Assembly: GCA_007127655.1 (NCBI GenBank)
Contig: SKYX01000073.1
Location: forward strand, 1-8,375
Direction: 5' to 3'
Source: Desulfonatronum sp.
Lineage (GTDB): Bacteria; Desulfobacterota; Desulfovibrionia; Desulfovibrionales; Desulfonatronaceae
DNA length: 8,375 bases
A model generated the notes under the pieces. The model did not search any database and was not told the origin of the DNA. It worked only from the letters and a program-made list of their open reading frames with translations. Position 1 is the first letter of the stretch. Every line of letters starts with the position of its first letter. Made by a program: the position numbers and the translations under genes. This document shows, piece after piece, positions 1 through 6,137 of this stretch.

Positions 1-937
1 AGAATCTATCCATTCCAATATATGGGTTGATTAGTTTTTCTTTCTTTCTTTTATAAATTTTTTTCATGTAATACCTTGCATGATTTAAATCTGGGAAAGC
101 CCATTTCATTTTTTTTGTGTACAAAGGGATTAGTTCGCACATTTTATTTTGGATATTTTTTAATATATAATTTACGGGGAAAGAATTTTTTTCATTCATA
201 TATTCCATATTCCCAGAATATCCTGTAGCAATTACATTGTTTCCGGATATCATTGCTTCAGAAATTGAAAGCCCCCATGCTTCAGAGTGGTGAAGACTTA
301 TATAGCAATTGCAAGAATTGTGTAGAGCTGATATTTCTTTTTCGGATAGATTGTTTTCGATACTTATTATCTGAGAAAGCGATGATAAGTTAAGTGGATG
401 TCTATATTGTTTAACAACAAGAAATACATTTTTGTGTTTTTTGAATGTAGAAATGAAACAGTCTAAGACTGATACTAAGTTTTTTCTTGGATTTATTGAA
501 TCTACAATAGTATAAAAATAATAATTTTCTGTATCAAATTTTATTTTTTTTCTTATTTTTGATGATACTTCTTCTGAAAATGAATTGCTGTGAACTATAT
601 GTTCAAGAATCTTTACATTATCAAATTTTTTCCTAAAAGCGTTCGCTGAGTATGTCGAGCATGTCCATATTTCATCAACCATTGAAAGAGGCTCTATATA
701 TTCTTTTGGTAAATCCTCTGTTTCCCATACACTATAAGATATTATTTTTTTCAAAGAAATATTTCCAAAAGAATGAATGATAGCTGGATAGTTGAGAGGA
801 TCGTCATGGATGATGATCAAGTCAGCTTGATGTACTGAATTCACGATGCTCCAGCCAAGACTCTCGATGGCTTTGATGTAATCAAGACCAGACTTTCGAT
901 GACTGATATAGTTGCTTAGATGATAGTAAATGTTCAT
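1..937 (-). CDS. Glycosyltransferase, GT4 / group 1 type, 3' end outside the window
   Basis: My translation gives 312 uninterrupted codons from ATG at 937 to the left edge; an in-frame TAA lies at 946-944, so the start is well bounded. The product probably transfers a sugar from a nucleotide-sugar donor during surface polysaccharide or glycoprotein assembly. The C-terminal half has the GT-B features of group 1 enzymes: DSINPRKN around residues 149-156, then HHSEAWGLSISEAM with the EX7E pair at E219 and E227, followed by GNNVIATGYSGNMEY from residue 232. No signal peptide or membrane segment is seen. Family members usually run 350-400 residues, so perhaps 40-80 are missing. It starts 11 bases after the recJ stop with only a weak ribosome site (AAGGA, 14 bases upstream). 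Base composition is far lower in GC than its neighbours, and Lys, Asn and Ile are abundant, which suggests transfer. Donor and acceptor cannot be predicted; the family is secure. Confidence 0.88.
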   Translation of the reverse strand, partial: MNIYYHLSNYISHRKSGLDYIKAIESLGWSIVNSVHQADLIIIHDDPLNYPAIIHSFGNISLKKIISYSVWETEDLPKEYIEPLSMVDEIWTCSTYSANAFRKKFDNVKILEHIVHSNSFSEEVSSKIRKKIKFDTENYYFYTIVDSINPRKNLVSVLDCFISTFKKHKNVFLVVKQYRHPLNLSSLSQIISIENNLSEKEISALHNSCNCYISLHHSEAWGLSISEAMISGNNVIATGYSGNMEYMNEKNSFPVNYILKNIQNKMCELIPLYTKKMKWAFPDLNHARYYMKKIYKRKKEKLINPYIGMDRF

Positions 938-948
938 TGACTTTTATA
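1..948. other. AT-rich segment, probable edge of an acquired region
   Basis: Hand counts over 60-base lines give about 23% GC at 1-60, 30% at 61-120, 22% at 541-600, 33% at 661-720 and 22% at 721-780, against 60% at 961-1020 inside recJ. The change falls at or just inside the junction between the recJ stop codon and the glycosyltransferase. No direct repeat, integrase, tRNA or insertion-sequence end is visible at the junction, so the mechanism of acquisition is not shown. The far edge lies outside the window. Confidence 0.7.
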
Positions 949-2670
949 TCATCCTTGAAACGCCCAGTCCCGCAAGGCCAGTTCGATGCTGGTCACGCCG
1001 TTGAATTCGTTGAATTTCGGCGTATAGGCCAGGAGCATGGATTTTCCGGTAACGCTACGAGGCAGGTTTGCGGCTTGGTTCCAGGCCTTGGCCCGCATGG
1101 TCACCTCGGCCTCGTCGTCGCGCAGATCCAGGAAGACATGATCCGCGCCCACTGGTTTGCGGTTGCGCACGGTCACCGAGGGGGAGAGGAACAGCGGTTT
1201 TGGGTTGTCCGCGCCGAAAGGGGCCAGGAGTTCCAGCTCCTTGAGCAGGTCGTAGTCGATTTCCCCGAAACCCAGCGGCGCGTCCAGGATCAGGGTGGGT
1301 GTGGGCGGGATGTTGTCCAGGGCCTGGGCCACTGCGGCATTGAAGGCTTCCTGAAAGGCCGTGAGGTCGTCCCGGCGCAGTCGCAACCCGGCGGCCTGGC
1401 TGTGGCCGCCAAACCCTTCGAGCAGGTGCTGGCAGGTTACGAGTCCCTCGTAGATCGAAAACTGTGGGATACTCCGCCCTGACCCCTTGAGGTGGCCGGA
1501 TTCGTGGTCCGTGAGGATGATGGCCGGACGGTAATGGGTTTCCGCGACCTTGGAGGCGATGATCCCGATGACGCCCTCGTGCCAATGCGGGGCGTGCAGC
1601 ACAAGCCCGAAGCGGCCTTTCTGTTCCAGGGCCAGGCGCAGGGCTTCTTCCTGTATTTCCTTGCCAATCCCTCGCCGATGGGTGTTATAGCTGTCCAATT
1701 CCTTGGCCAGTTCCCTGGCCTCGGTCATGTCCCGGGCCAGCAACAGGCGCAGGGCGGTTTCAGCATGACCCAGCCGCCCGGCGGCATTGATCCGGGGGGC
1801 CAAACCAAACCCCACCCGGTCCTCGTCCAGCTCCGCACCCGGTTTGTATCCGCAGACTTCCTTCAGGGCCATGATGCCCGGACGTTTCCCCTCCTTGAGC
1901 ATGGTCAGACCGTTCTTGGCCAGAATCCTGTTTTGCCCGGTCAGTTCCACGATGTCCGCCACCGTACCCAGGGCGACCAAATCCAGAAATTGACGCATGT
2001 CCAAGGGTTCGCCGGGGAGCATCCGGTTGAGCACCGCGGCCAGGAGAAAGGCCACGCCCACCCCGGCCAGGTTCGGGCACGGGCAGTCGCCGATCTTGGG
2101 GTTCATGATCGCGTCCGCGGCTGGAAGGTCGGGTCCGGGCAGATGGTGGTCGGAGATCACCACGGTCATGCCCAGCTCCTTGGCCCGGGCCACTTCCGGG
2201 AGGTGGCTGATGCCGCAGTCCACGGTGATCAACAGGCCGATCCCGCGCCCCGCCAAGTCCTCCATACCGGCAATGTTCAGTCCATAACCTTCTGTTTGAC
2301 GGTGAGGTATGTGATGGTCGGCATCAATATTCCTGGCTTGAAAAAAGAGCAGCAAGAGCGCGGTGCTGGTAATGCCGTCCACATCGTAGTCGCCCCAGAT
2401 GGCCGGCTTCCTGCCTTGGGATATGGATTGGGCAATGGTTTCTCCGGCGGCGATCAGGCCGCACCATTGCTCTGGTTGGGCCAGATGGCGCAATCCGGGG
2501 GACAAGAATAAATCCATATCCTCAGCCGTGCGCACGCCGCGGCTCCAGAGCAGATTGACCAGAAGCGGGGAAATATCTAGGTCGGCGGCCAGGTTCCGGA
2601 CGTGATGCCTTTCTGGCAAAGCGGAGCGAAACCTCCACGTTTTGTCGGGGAAGGTGGGGAGTGTGTGCAT
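949..2670 (-). CDS. recJ: Single-stranded-DNA-specific exonuclease RecJ
   Basis: RecJ degrades single-stranded DNA 5' to 3' in the cytoplasm and serves RecFOR recombination, mismatch repair and base-excision repair. Numbered from ATG at 2670 (573 residues), the DHH-family metal and catalytic motifs are all present: DYDVDG at 94-99, VDCG at 150-153, SDHH at 163-166, RINAAGRLGHAE at 293-304. The DHHA1 part follows, with HEGVIG at 364-369, GSGRS at 396-400 and GGHSQAAG at 421-428, then a C-terminal OB-fold-like region. The start is uncertain. The frame stays open to a TTG at 2724, which would give 591 residues and a 17-base overlap with the upstream HDOD gene, but AAGG there lies only 2 bases from the TTG. 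I chose the ATG because 573 residues fits the family (about 577 in E. coli), although it lacks a clear ribosome site. No critical residue appears missing. Confidence 0.95.
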   Translation of the reverse strand: MHTLPTFPDKTWRFRSALPERHHVRNLAADLDISPLLVNLLWSRGVRTAEDMDLFLSPGLRHLAQPEQWCGLIAAGETIAQSISQGRKPAIWGDYDVDGITSTALLLLFFQARNIDADHHIPHRQTEGYGLNIAGMEDLAGRGIGLLITVDCGISHLPEVARAKELGMTVVISDHHLPGPDLPAADAIMNPKIGDCPCPNLAGVGVAFLLAAVLNRMLPGEPLDMRQFLDLVALGTVADIVELTGQNRILAKNGLTMLKEGKRPGIMALKEVCGYKPGAELDEDRVGFGLAPRINAAGRLGHAETALRLLLARDMTEARELAKELDSYNTHRRGIGKEIQEEALRLALEQKGRFGLVLHAPHWHEGVIGIIASKVAETHYRPAIILTDHESGHLKGSGRSIPQFSIYEGLVTCQHLLEGFGGHSQAAGLRLRRDDLTAFQEAFNAAVAQALDNIPPTPTLILDAPLGFGEIDYDLLKELELLAPFGADNPKPLFLSPSVTVRNRKPVGADHVFLDLRDDEAEVTMRAKAWNQAANLPRSVTGKSMLLAYTPKFNEFNGVTSIELALRDWAFQG

Positions 2671-2707
2671 GATGGGTAAGGGACGGGTGCTGCCCAAAAA
2701 ATGAGCT

Positions 2708-3640
2708 TTATGCAGCGATTCCAATGCCTTGCAGGAAAAGGTCGGTCCGGCCCGAGGCCTGCATTTCGGGAATCAAATTATGTTCGAGGTCTTCAGGAAG
2801 CTGGAGGTCCCGGATATCTTTGGCGGGAAGATTTGTTTCGGGCCGGTCGCGTCCATGATGATCAAGCTGATGATGCACCAGAACATCGGCCAGCCGGATC
2901 ATCCTGGCTTGCACCCCGAAATCCTTGGCCAGCTCAGGGGCATGATGCCAGTTGATAGGTTCGGTCAGGGAGGCGGGCAAAAACCAGTATTTCAGGGTCA
3001 TCGCGCCGATTAGGGCATGATCCAGCCCCCAATAGGCGTCTTCAGCCATGAACAGGGGAACATTCTTCGCTGAACGAAGCTCCAGGATGGCTTTCCAGTC
3101 ATCGGGGCGGTAGAGGGCGGTGATCATCTTGCCCAGGTCATGGAGCAGGCCGATGGTGAACAGTTCCTCAGGTTCCACGCCTGGAGCATGCCCAGCCATG
3201 ATTTTGGCGGCATGGGCCACGTCCACTTGATGTCGCCAATGGATCGAAACGTCGAACAGGTTGGCATCCAAGCGCTGTTCCAGGGAGCGGATGTTCAAGA
3301 GCAGAAGCAGTTTACGAACTTCCTGGAGCCCCAGGATCATCACGGCCCGATGCACGGAACCGACTTGGGACTGCAATCCGTAATAGGCCGAATTGGCCAT
3401 GGTCAGAATACGGACGGTCAGTCCCTGATCTTGCTCGATGACCTTGGAGATGTTCTCCAGCGACGAACTGGATTGATCGCTGGTCAGCGAAAACAACGCC
3501 TGGAACAGTAGTGGGGAAACCGGGAGATCCTGATGGATTTCCGGTAGTTCGTTCAAAAAATTTTGTCCTCTGGCGTGAAAAGCCACCGAAACTCCCTGAG
3601 GTTGTTTTCCGAAATATGCCGCGTCGATGGAACCGGTCAT
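2708..3640 (-). CDS. HDOD-domain protein (probable signalling or regulatory output)
   Basis: A 310-residue cytoplasmic protein consisting almost wholly of an HDOD domain, the HD-related output module found in bacterial regulators of motility, cell cycle and stress. Family features: ISKVIEQDQGLTVRILTMANSAYYG at about 64-88, a GSVHRAVMILG segment near 94-104, LLHDLGK at 165-171, GLDHALIGA at 205-213, and WHH at 231-233. Unlike many HDOD proteins it keeps a full set of candidate HD metal ligands (H134, H167, D168, H208, H232/H233, D252). No receiver, PAS or EAL domain is attached. The ATG at 3640 lies 15 bases after the TPR stop and has no Shine-Dalgarno sequence; an in-frame GTG at 3586 has AGGGAG five bases upstream and would give 292 residues, so it may be the true start. 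Role and ligand are unknown; a link with the adjacent TPR protein is only suggested by position. Confidence 0.87.
   Translation of the reverse strand: MTGSIDAAYFGKQPQGVSVAFHARGQNFLNELPEIHQDLPVSPLLFQALFSLTSDQSSSSLENISKVIEQDQGLTVRILTMANSAYYGLQSQVGSVHRAVMILGLQEVRKLLLLLNIRSLEQRLDANLFDVSIHWRHQVDVAHAAKIMAGHAPGVEPEELFTIGLLHDLGKMITALYRPDDWKAILELRSAKNVPLFMAEDAYWGLDHALIGAMTLKYWFLPASLTEPINWHHAPELAKDFGVQARMIRLADVLVHHQLDHHGRDRPETNLPAKDIRDLQLPEDLEHNLIPEMQASGRTDLFLQGIGIAA
3592..3597 (-). promoter_or_regulatory. Ribosome binding site for an alternative GTG start of the HDOD gene
   Basis: On the minus strand AGGGAG is followed by five bases and an in-frame GTG at 3586-3584. The upstream ATG at 3640 has no purine-rich site before it. 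The site therefore favours a protein 18 residues shorter, unless the ATG is translated by coupling from the TPR stop 15 bases away. Confidence 0.45.
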
Positions 3641-3655
3641 CGGTGCGTTAGCGGG

Positions 3656-4438
3656 TTACGTTTTAACAAATCCTTTGCTTTTGAGAAAGTCTATAAATTT
3701 GATGGCTTCCGGCATTTCCGGGTTGATCTCCAGGGCTTTGGTCAGCATTTCGACGGTTTTGGGAATGTCTTTGCGCTCAAGATGGACCCGGGCGATATTG
3801 TAGCAAAGGTTCTCATCGTTCTCCGAAAGCTCCAGAGCCCGGGCATAGTAATCCAGAGCTTGGTCGACCATCTTGTTTTTGCGCAGATTGATGCCGAACT
3901 CATTGAACAGGTGTTTGTGCTCCGCCTCGTAAGCCGCATCCATCTTCACCAATCGCTCGAAAATGTCCTGGGCCTTGTCCGTGGCCCCGCGCTCCAGGTA
4001 GGTCAATCCCAATCCGAAATTGGCGCGCACGTTCTCCTCGTCGACCTTGACAGCATTGCCGTATTCCATTTCCGCACTGAACGTCTCGCCGCGCTTGCGG
4101 TGGCGGTCGCCCCGGGCGATGGTCTTCTCCAGTTCCCGCATCTTGGGCATGACCGTGATGGAGTAAAATTCCGGCTCCGGCGAAAATTTTTCCAGAAACT
4201 CATCTATCAAAATAACCTGTTTCGGACCGGAAGGCACATAGTTCAAGTTCAGTGGCTGGACTTCAATGGTTCCGTCATCCAGTTCCATGACGAAAAAATA
4301 GCTTTTCTGGATGCTCTTGCGCTGCGTTGAGCCGGTACCGATTTTGGTCAGGACCTGGGACGAAAAAACGCCTTTGATCCGTTCCTTGGTTTTCTGGGTG
4401 TGTTCCTTCGGCGGAGTTGTCACGGAACGTTCGGCCAT
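3656..4438 (-). CDS. TPR-repeat protein with a conserved-looking N-terminal domain
   Basis: A 260-residue protein with two parts. Residues about 16-93 form a non-TPR domain containing RIKGVFSSQVLTKIGTG, an aromatic/acidic YFFVMELDDG stretch, VQPLNLNYVPSGPK and FLEKFSPEPEFY. From memory this arrangement recurs in Desulfovibrio-type genomes, but I know no function for it. Residues about 100-232 hold roughly four TPR helix-turn-helix units (about 100-133, 134-167, 165-198, 199-232) with typical spaced Gly/Ala/Tyr and Pro at the end (ALEINPE). TPRs bind protein partners, so an adaptor role is likely. There is no signal peptide or membrane segment, so it is probably cytoplasmic. The ATG at 4438 has an excellent AAGGAGG five bases upstream, lying inside pyrF; the gene overlaps the pyrF end by 19 bases. 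It is followed 15 bases later by the HDOD gene. No gene symbol can be supported. Confidence 0.88.
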   Translation of the reverse strand: MAERSVTTPPKEHTQKTKERIKGVFSSQVLTKIGTGSTQRKSIQKSYFFVMELDDGTIEVQPLNLNYVPSGPKQVILIDEFLEKFSPEPEFYSITVMPKMRELEKTIARGDRHRKRGETFSAEMEYGNAVKVDEENVRANFGLGLTYLERGATDKAQDIFERLVKMDAAYEAEHKHLFNEFGINLRKNKMVDQALDYYARALELSENDENLCYNIARVHLERKDIPKTVEMLTKALEINPEMPEAIKFIDFLKSKGFVKT

Positions 4439-5187
4439 GGATGCCTCCTTGCGTTAGCCGCTGCCACGGATTGCAAAATGGATTCCGCGGCACGGGCCGG
4501 GTCGCTCGCCTTGGTGATGGGGCGGCCCACCACCAGATAGTCGCTGCCGGCGGCCACGGCTTCCGCCGGAGTAAGGGTCCGGGATTGATCATCCTTCGCG
4601 ATTTCGAGTTGTCGGTCGGAAGGCATGCGAATTCCCGGGGTGACGCAAATACAGGCCGCGTCGGTGATGGACTTGATCCTGGCTGCTTCCTGGGCGGAAC
4701 AGACAACGCCGTCCACGCCCCACCGACGGCCGTGCTCGGCCAAGACAAGGGCCAGGTCGCCCGGATCGTGAGCGGGGTTCCCAGTCGGTTTCGCCATCCA
4801 GGAGAGGTCTTCCTGGTTCAGGCTGGTGAGCATTGTCACTCCGACCACCAAGGGGTTGCGCGAGGGGTGAGGATTTCCCTGACGGACGCCCTCCAGGGCG
4901 GCCTGGACCATCCGTCGCCCACCGGACAAGTGGATGGTAAGCATGTTCACGCCCAGGCCTGACGCGACCCGGGCGGCGGCCTGGACCGTGTTTGGGATGT
5001 CCAGATATTTCAGGTCCAGAAAAACATCGCAGTCCCTGGATCGCAGGTTCTCCACGATCCGAGGGCCGACCGCGGAGAACAGTTCCAGGCCGACCTTGAA
5101 CCAGCGCGTATGCCCACGCAGCCGGTCGACGAGATGCAGGGCCGAATTCAGGTCCGGCGTATCCAGGGCGACGATTAGTTCGGGCAT
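4420..5187 (-). CDS. pyrF: Orotidine 5'-phosphate decarboxylase
   Basis: PyrF removes CO2 from OMP to give UMP, the last step of de novo pyrimidine synthesis, as a cytoplasmic TIM-barrel dimer. The 255-residue product shows the family signature: D9 in VALDT, K31 in FKVG, the catalytic Asp-Lys-x-x-Asp array D58, K60, D63 in DLKYLDIPNTV, H86 in HLSGG, TPGIR at 183-187, DDQSR near 199-203, and the phosphate-binding VVGRPIT at 219-225. Position 62 is Leu where I recall His in most bacterial enzymes, a mild variation. GAGGAG lies three bases before the ATG. The gene starts 15 bases after gmk and its last six codons overlap the start of the TPR gene. It is slightly longer than usual (about 235-245) because of a C-terminal Arg/Pro-rich tail. 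Pairing with gmk places two nucleotide-synthesis genes together. Confidence 0.97.
   Translation of the reverse strand: MPELIVALDTPDLNSALHLVDRLRGHTRWFKVGLELFSAVGPRIVENLRSRDCDVFLDLKYLDIPNTVQAAARVASGLGVNMLTIHLSGGRRMVQAALEGVRQGNPHPSRNPLVVGVTMLTSLNQEDLSWMAKPTGNPAHDPGDLALVLAEHGRRWGVDGVVCSAQEAARIKSITDAACICVTPGIRMPSDRQLEIAKDDQSRTLTPAEAVAAGSDYLVVGRPITKASDPARAAESILQSVAAANARRHPWPNVP
4444..4450 (-). promoter_or_regulatory. Strong ribosome binding site of the TPR gene, inside pyrF
   Basis: AAGGAGG on the minus strand, then CATCC, then ATG at 4438. The site is within the last codons of pyrF, so ribosomes finishing pyrF pass over it. It fixes the TPR start and suggests that this protein is made at a substantial level relative to the other genes of the run. 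Confidence 0.8.
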
Positions 5188-5202
5188 GGGCTCCTCGGCA
5201 GG

Positions 5203-5829
5203 TCAGTCGGCCAGGACCTGCTCCACGAGTCCTGCGTTGCACGACTTGCGCAGACCTTCGGCCTGATACACGCAGCGCAGGTCGCGGTAGGCCGACTCCA
5301 GGTCGTCGTTTACGATCCAGTAGTCGAAAAATTCTGCCTGCTCCAGCTCTTGGCGGGCGTTGGCCAGGCGTTTGACCAGGGATTCCTCGCTTTCGGTACC
5401 CCTGCCGCGCAGCCGTTGCTGCAGGATCCGCATGGAGGGGGGAAAAAGAAAGACGAACGCGCCCTGGGTGAATGCCTGGCGCAATTGTCTGGAACCTTGG
5501 ACGTCAATGTCGAAGAGCACGTCCCGGCCCTGGTCCAGCATCGCCTGGACCGCCGGTCTGGAAGTTCCATAGAAATTGCCATGGACTTCCGCCCATTCGG
5601 CCAGCTCGTCCGCACTGCGAAGGCCGATGAATGTCTCCGGTTCGACGAAATGATATTCTCGGCCGTTTCGTTCTCCAGCCCTGGGGCGACGGGTCGTGTA
5701 GGACACCGAGAAGGCCAGGCGGGGAAATTCGGCGCGTAACCTGTTGATCAGCGTAGTTTTTCCTGTTCCCGAAGGGGCGCTGATTACCAAAAGGATGCCC
5801 TGGCGAGACCGTCCTGGTTCCGCGTCCAT
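5203..5829 (-). CDS. gmk: Guanylate kinase
   Basis: Gmk phosphorylates GMP to GDP with ATP, an essential cytoplasmic step in guanine nucleotide supply. At 208 residues it matches the usual length of about 205. The P-loop APSGTGKT is at 18-25. GMP-binding residues can be placed by homology to the yeast enzyme: S43, R47 and R50 in SYTTRRPR, Y59, E78 and Y87, with the D107/D109 pair in FDIDVQG. The lid region is around RGRGTES, and the late VNDD is at 173-176. The ATG at 5829 follows the remA stop by a single base, with GAGGA eight bases upstream inside the end of remA, so the two genes are very probably translated together. pyrF starts 15 bases downstream. No deviant residues were noted. Confidence 0.97.
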   Translation of the reverse strand: MDAEPGRSRQGILLVISAPSGTGKTTLINRLRAEFPRLAFSVSYTTRRPRAGERNGREYHFVEPETFIGLRSADELAEWAEVHGNFYGTSRPAVQAMLDQGRDVLFDIDVQGSRQLRQAFTQGAFVFLFPPSMRILQQRLRGRGTESEESLVKRLANARQELEQAEFFDYWIVNDDLESAYRDLRCVYQAEGLRKSCNAGLVEQVLAD

Positions 5830-5830
5830 G

Positions 5831-6100
5831 CTACTTGTCCTCGTCCGGGCCGTCGTCGCGGACCGTGTAGCGCTGTCCGATGGTTTCGGCCTGAATGGCG
5901 GAGAGAATGACGTGATTGGAGTCCGTGATGATGATGGAGCGTGTTTTGCGGCCCTGCGTGGCGTCGATCAGCCGCTTGTCCGCCTTGGCCTCTTCACGTA
6001 GCCGGCGCATGGGGGAGGAGGTCGGGCTGACGATGGTGATGATTCTGGAACTGACGACGAAATTGCCGTACCCGATGTTCAACAGGCTTGTTTTGGACAT
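5831..6100 (-). CDS. remA: RemA/DUF370 family DNA-binding regulatory protein
   Basis: An 89-residue protein that matches the RemA family along its length: [10 protein letters not shown] near 6-15, RIITIVSP at 19-26, [11 protein letters not shown] at 44-54 and [12 protein letters not shown] at 63-74. In Bacillus subtilis RemA is a ring-forming DNA-binding activator of biofilm matrix and osmoprotection genes; from memory its DNA-contacting arginines are R18, R50 and R51, which correspond here to R19, R51 and K52. The function in a Gram-negative host is not established. The frame is open 34 codons further upstream (to 6202), but that part runs through the end of yicC, resembles nothing, and the ATG at 6100 has AGGAGG nine bases before it. 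The gene sits 37 bases after yicC and one base before gmk, the neighbourhood seen in many bacteria. The acidic C-terminal tail (DDGPDEDK) is poorly conserved. Confidence 0.93.
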   Translation of the reverse strand: MSKTSLLNIGYGNFVVSSRIITIVSPTSSPMRRLREEAKADKRLIDATQGRKTRSIIITDSNHVILSAIQAETIGQRYTVRDDGPDEDK

Positions 6101-6106
6101 GGAAAT

Positions 6107-6116
6107 CTTCCTCCTC
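6107..6116 (-). promoter_or_regulatory. Ribosome binding site deciding the remA start
   Basis: GAGGAGGAAG on the minus strand, with the AGGAGG core nine bases from ATG at 6100. It lies in the 37-base yicC-remA gap (6101-6137), the longest clear gap in the operon apart from the similar one before recJ. It supports the short 89-residue RemA over the longer open frame. No hairpin or promoter is evident in this gap. Confidence 0.8.
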
Positions 6117-6137
6117 GGCTGAAAGTTGATGGAGCGG

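Noticed and set aside
938..948. TATAAAA next to the glycosyltransferase start as a possible -10 promoter element
   Set aside because: It is only a few bases from the ATG, has no matching -35 element at the right distance, and such strings are expected in AT-rich DNA.
937..1482. 181-codon open frame on the plus strand across the recJ 3' end
   Set aside because: Antisense to recJ, no family resemblance, and its start merely coincides with the AT-rich junction.
1492..2511. 339-codon open frame on the plus strand opposite recJ
   Set aside because: It lies wholly antisense to a clear recJ with all catalytic motifs; its translation has no recognisable domain and is rich in Gly/Gln/His/Pro as expected from the complement of GC-rich codons.
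3641..3655. Possible terminator or hairpin between the TPR and HDOD genes
   Set aside because: The 15-base gap has no inverted repeat followed by a T run on the transcribed strand.
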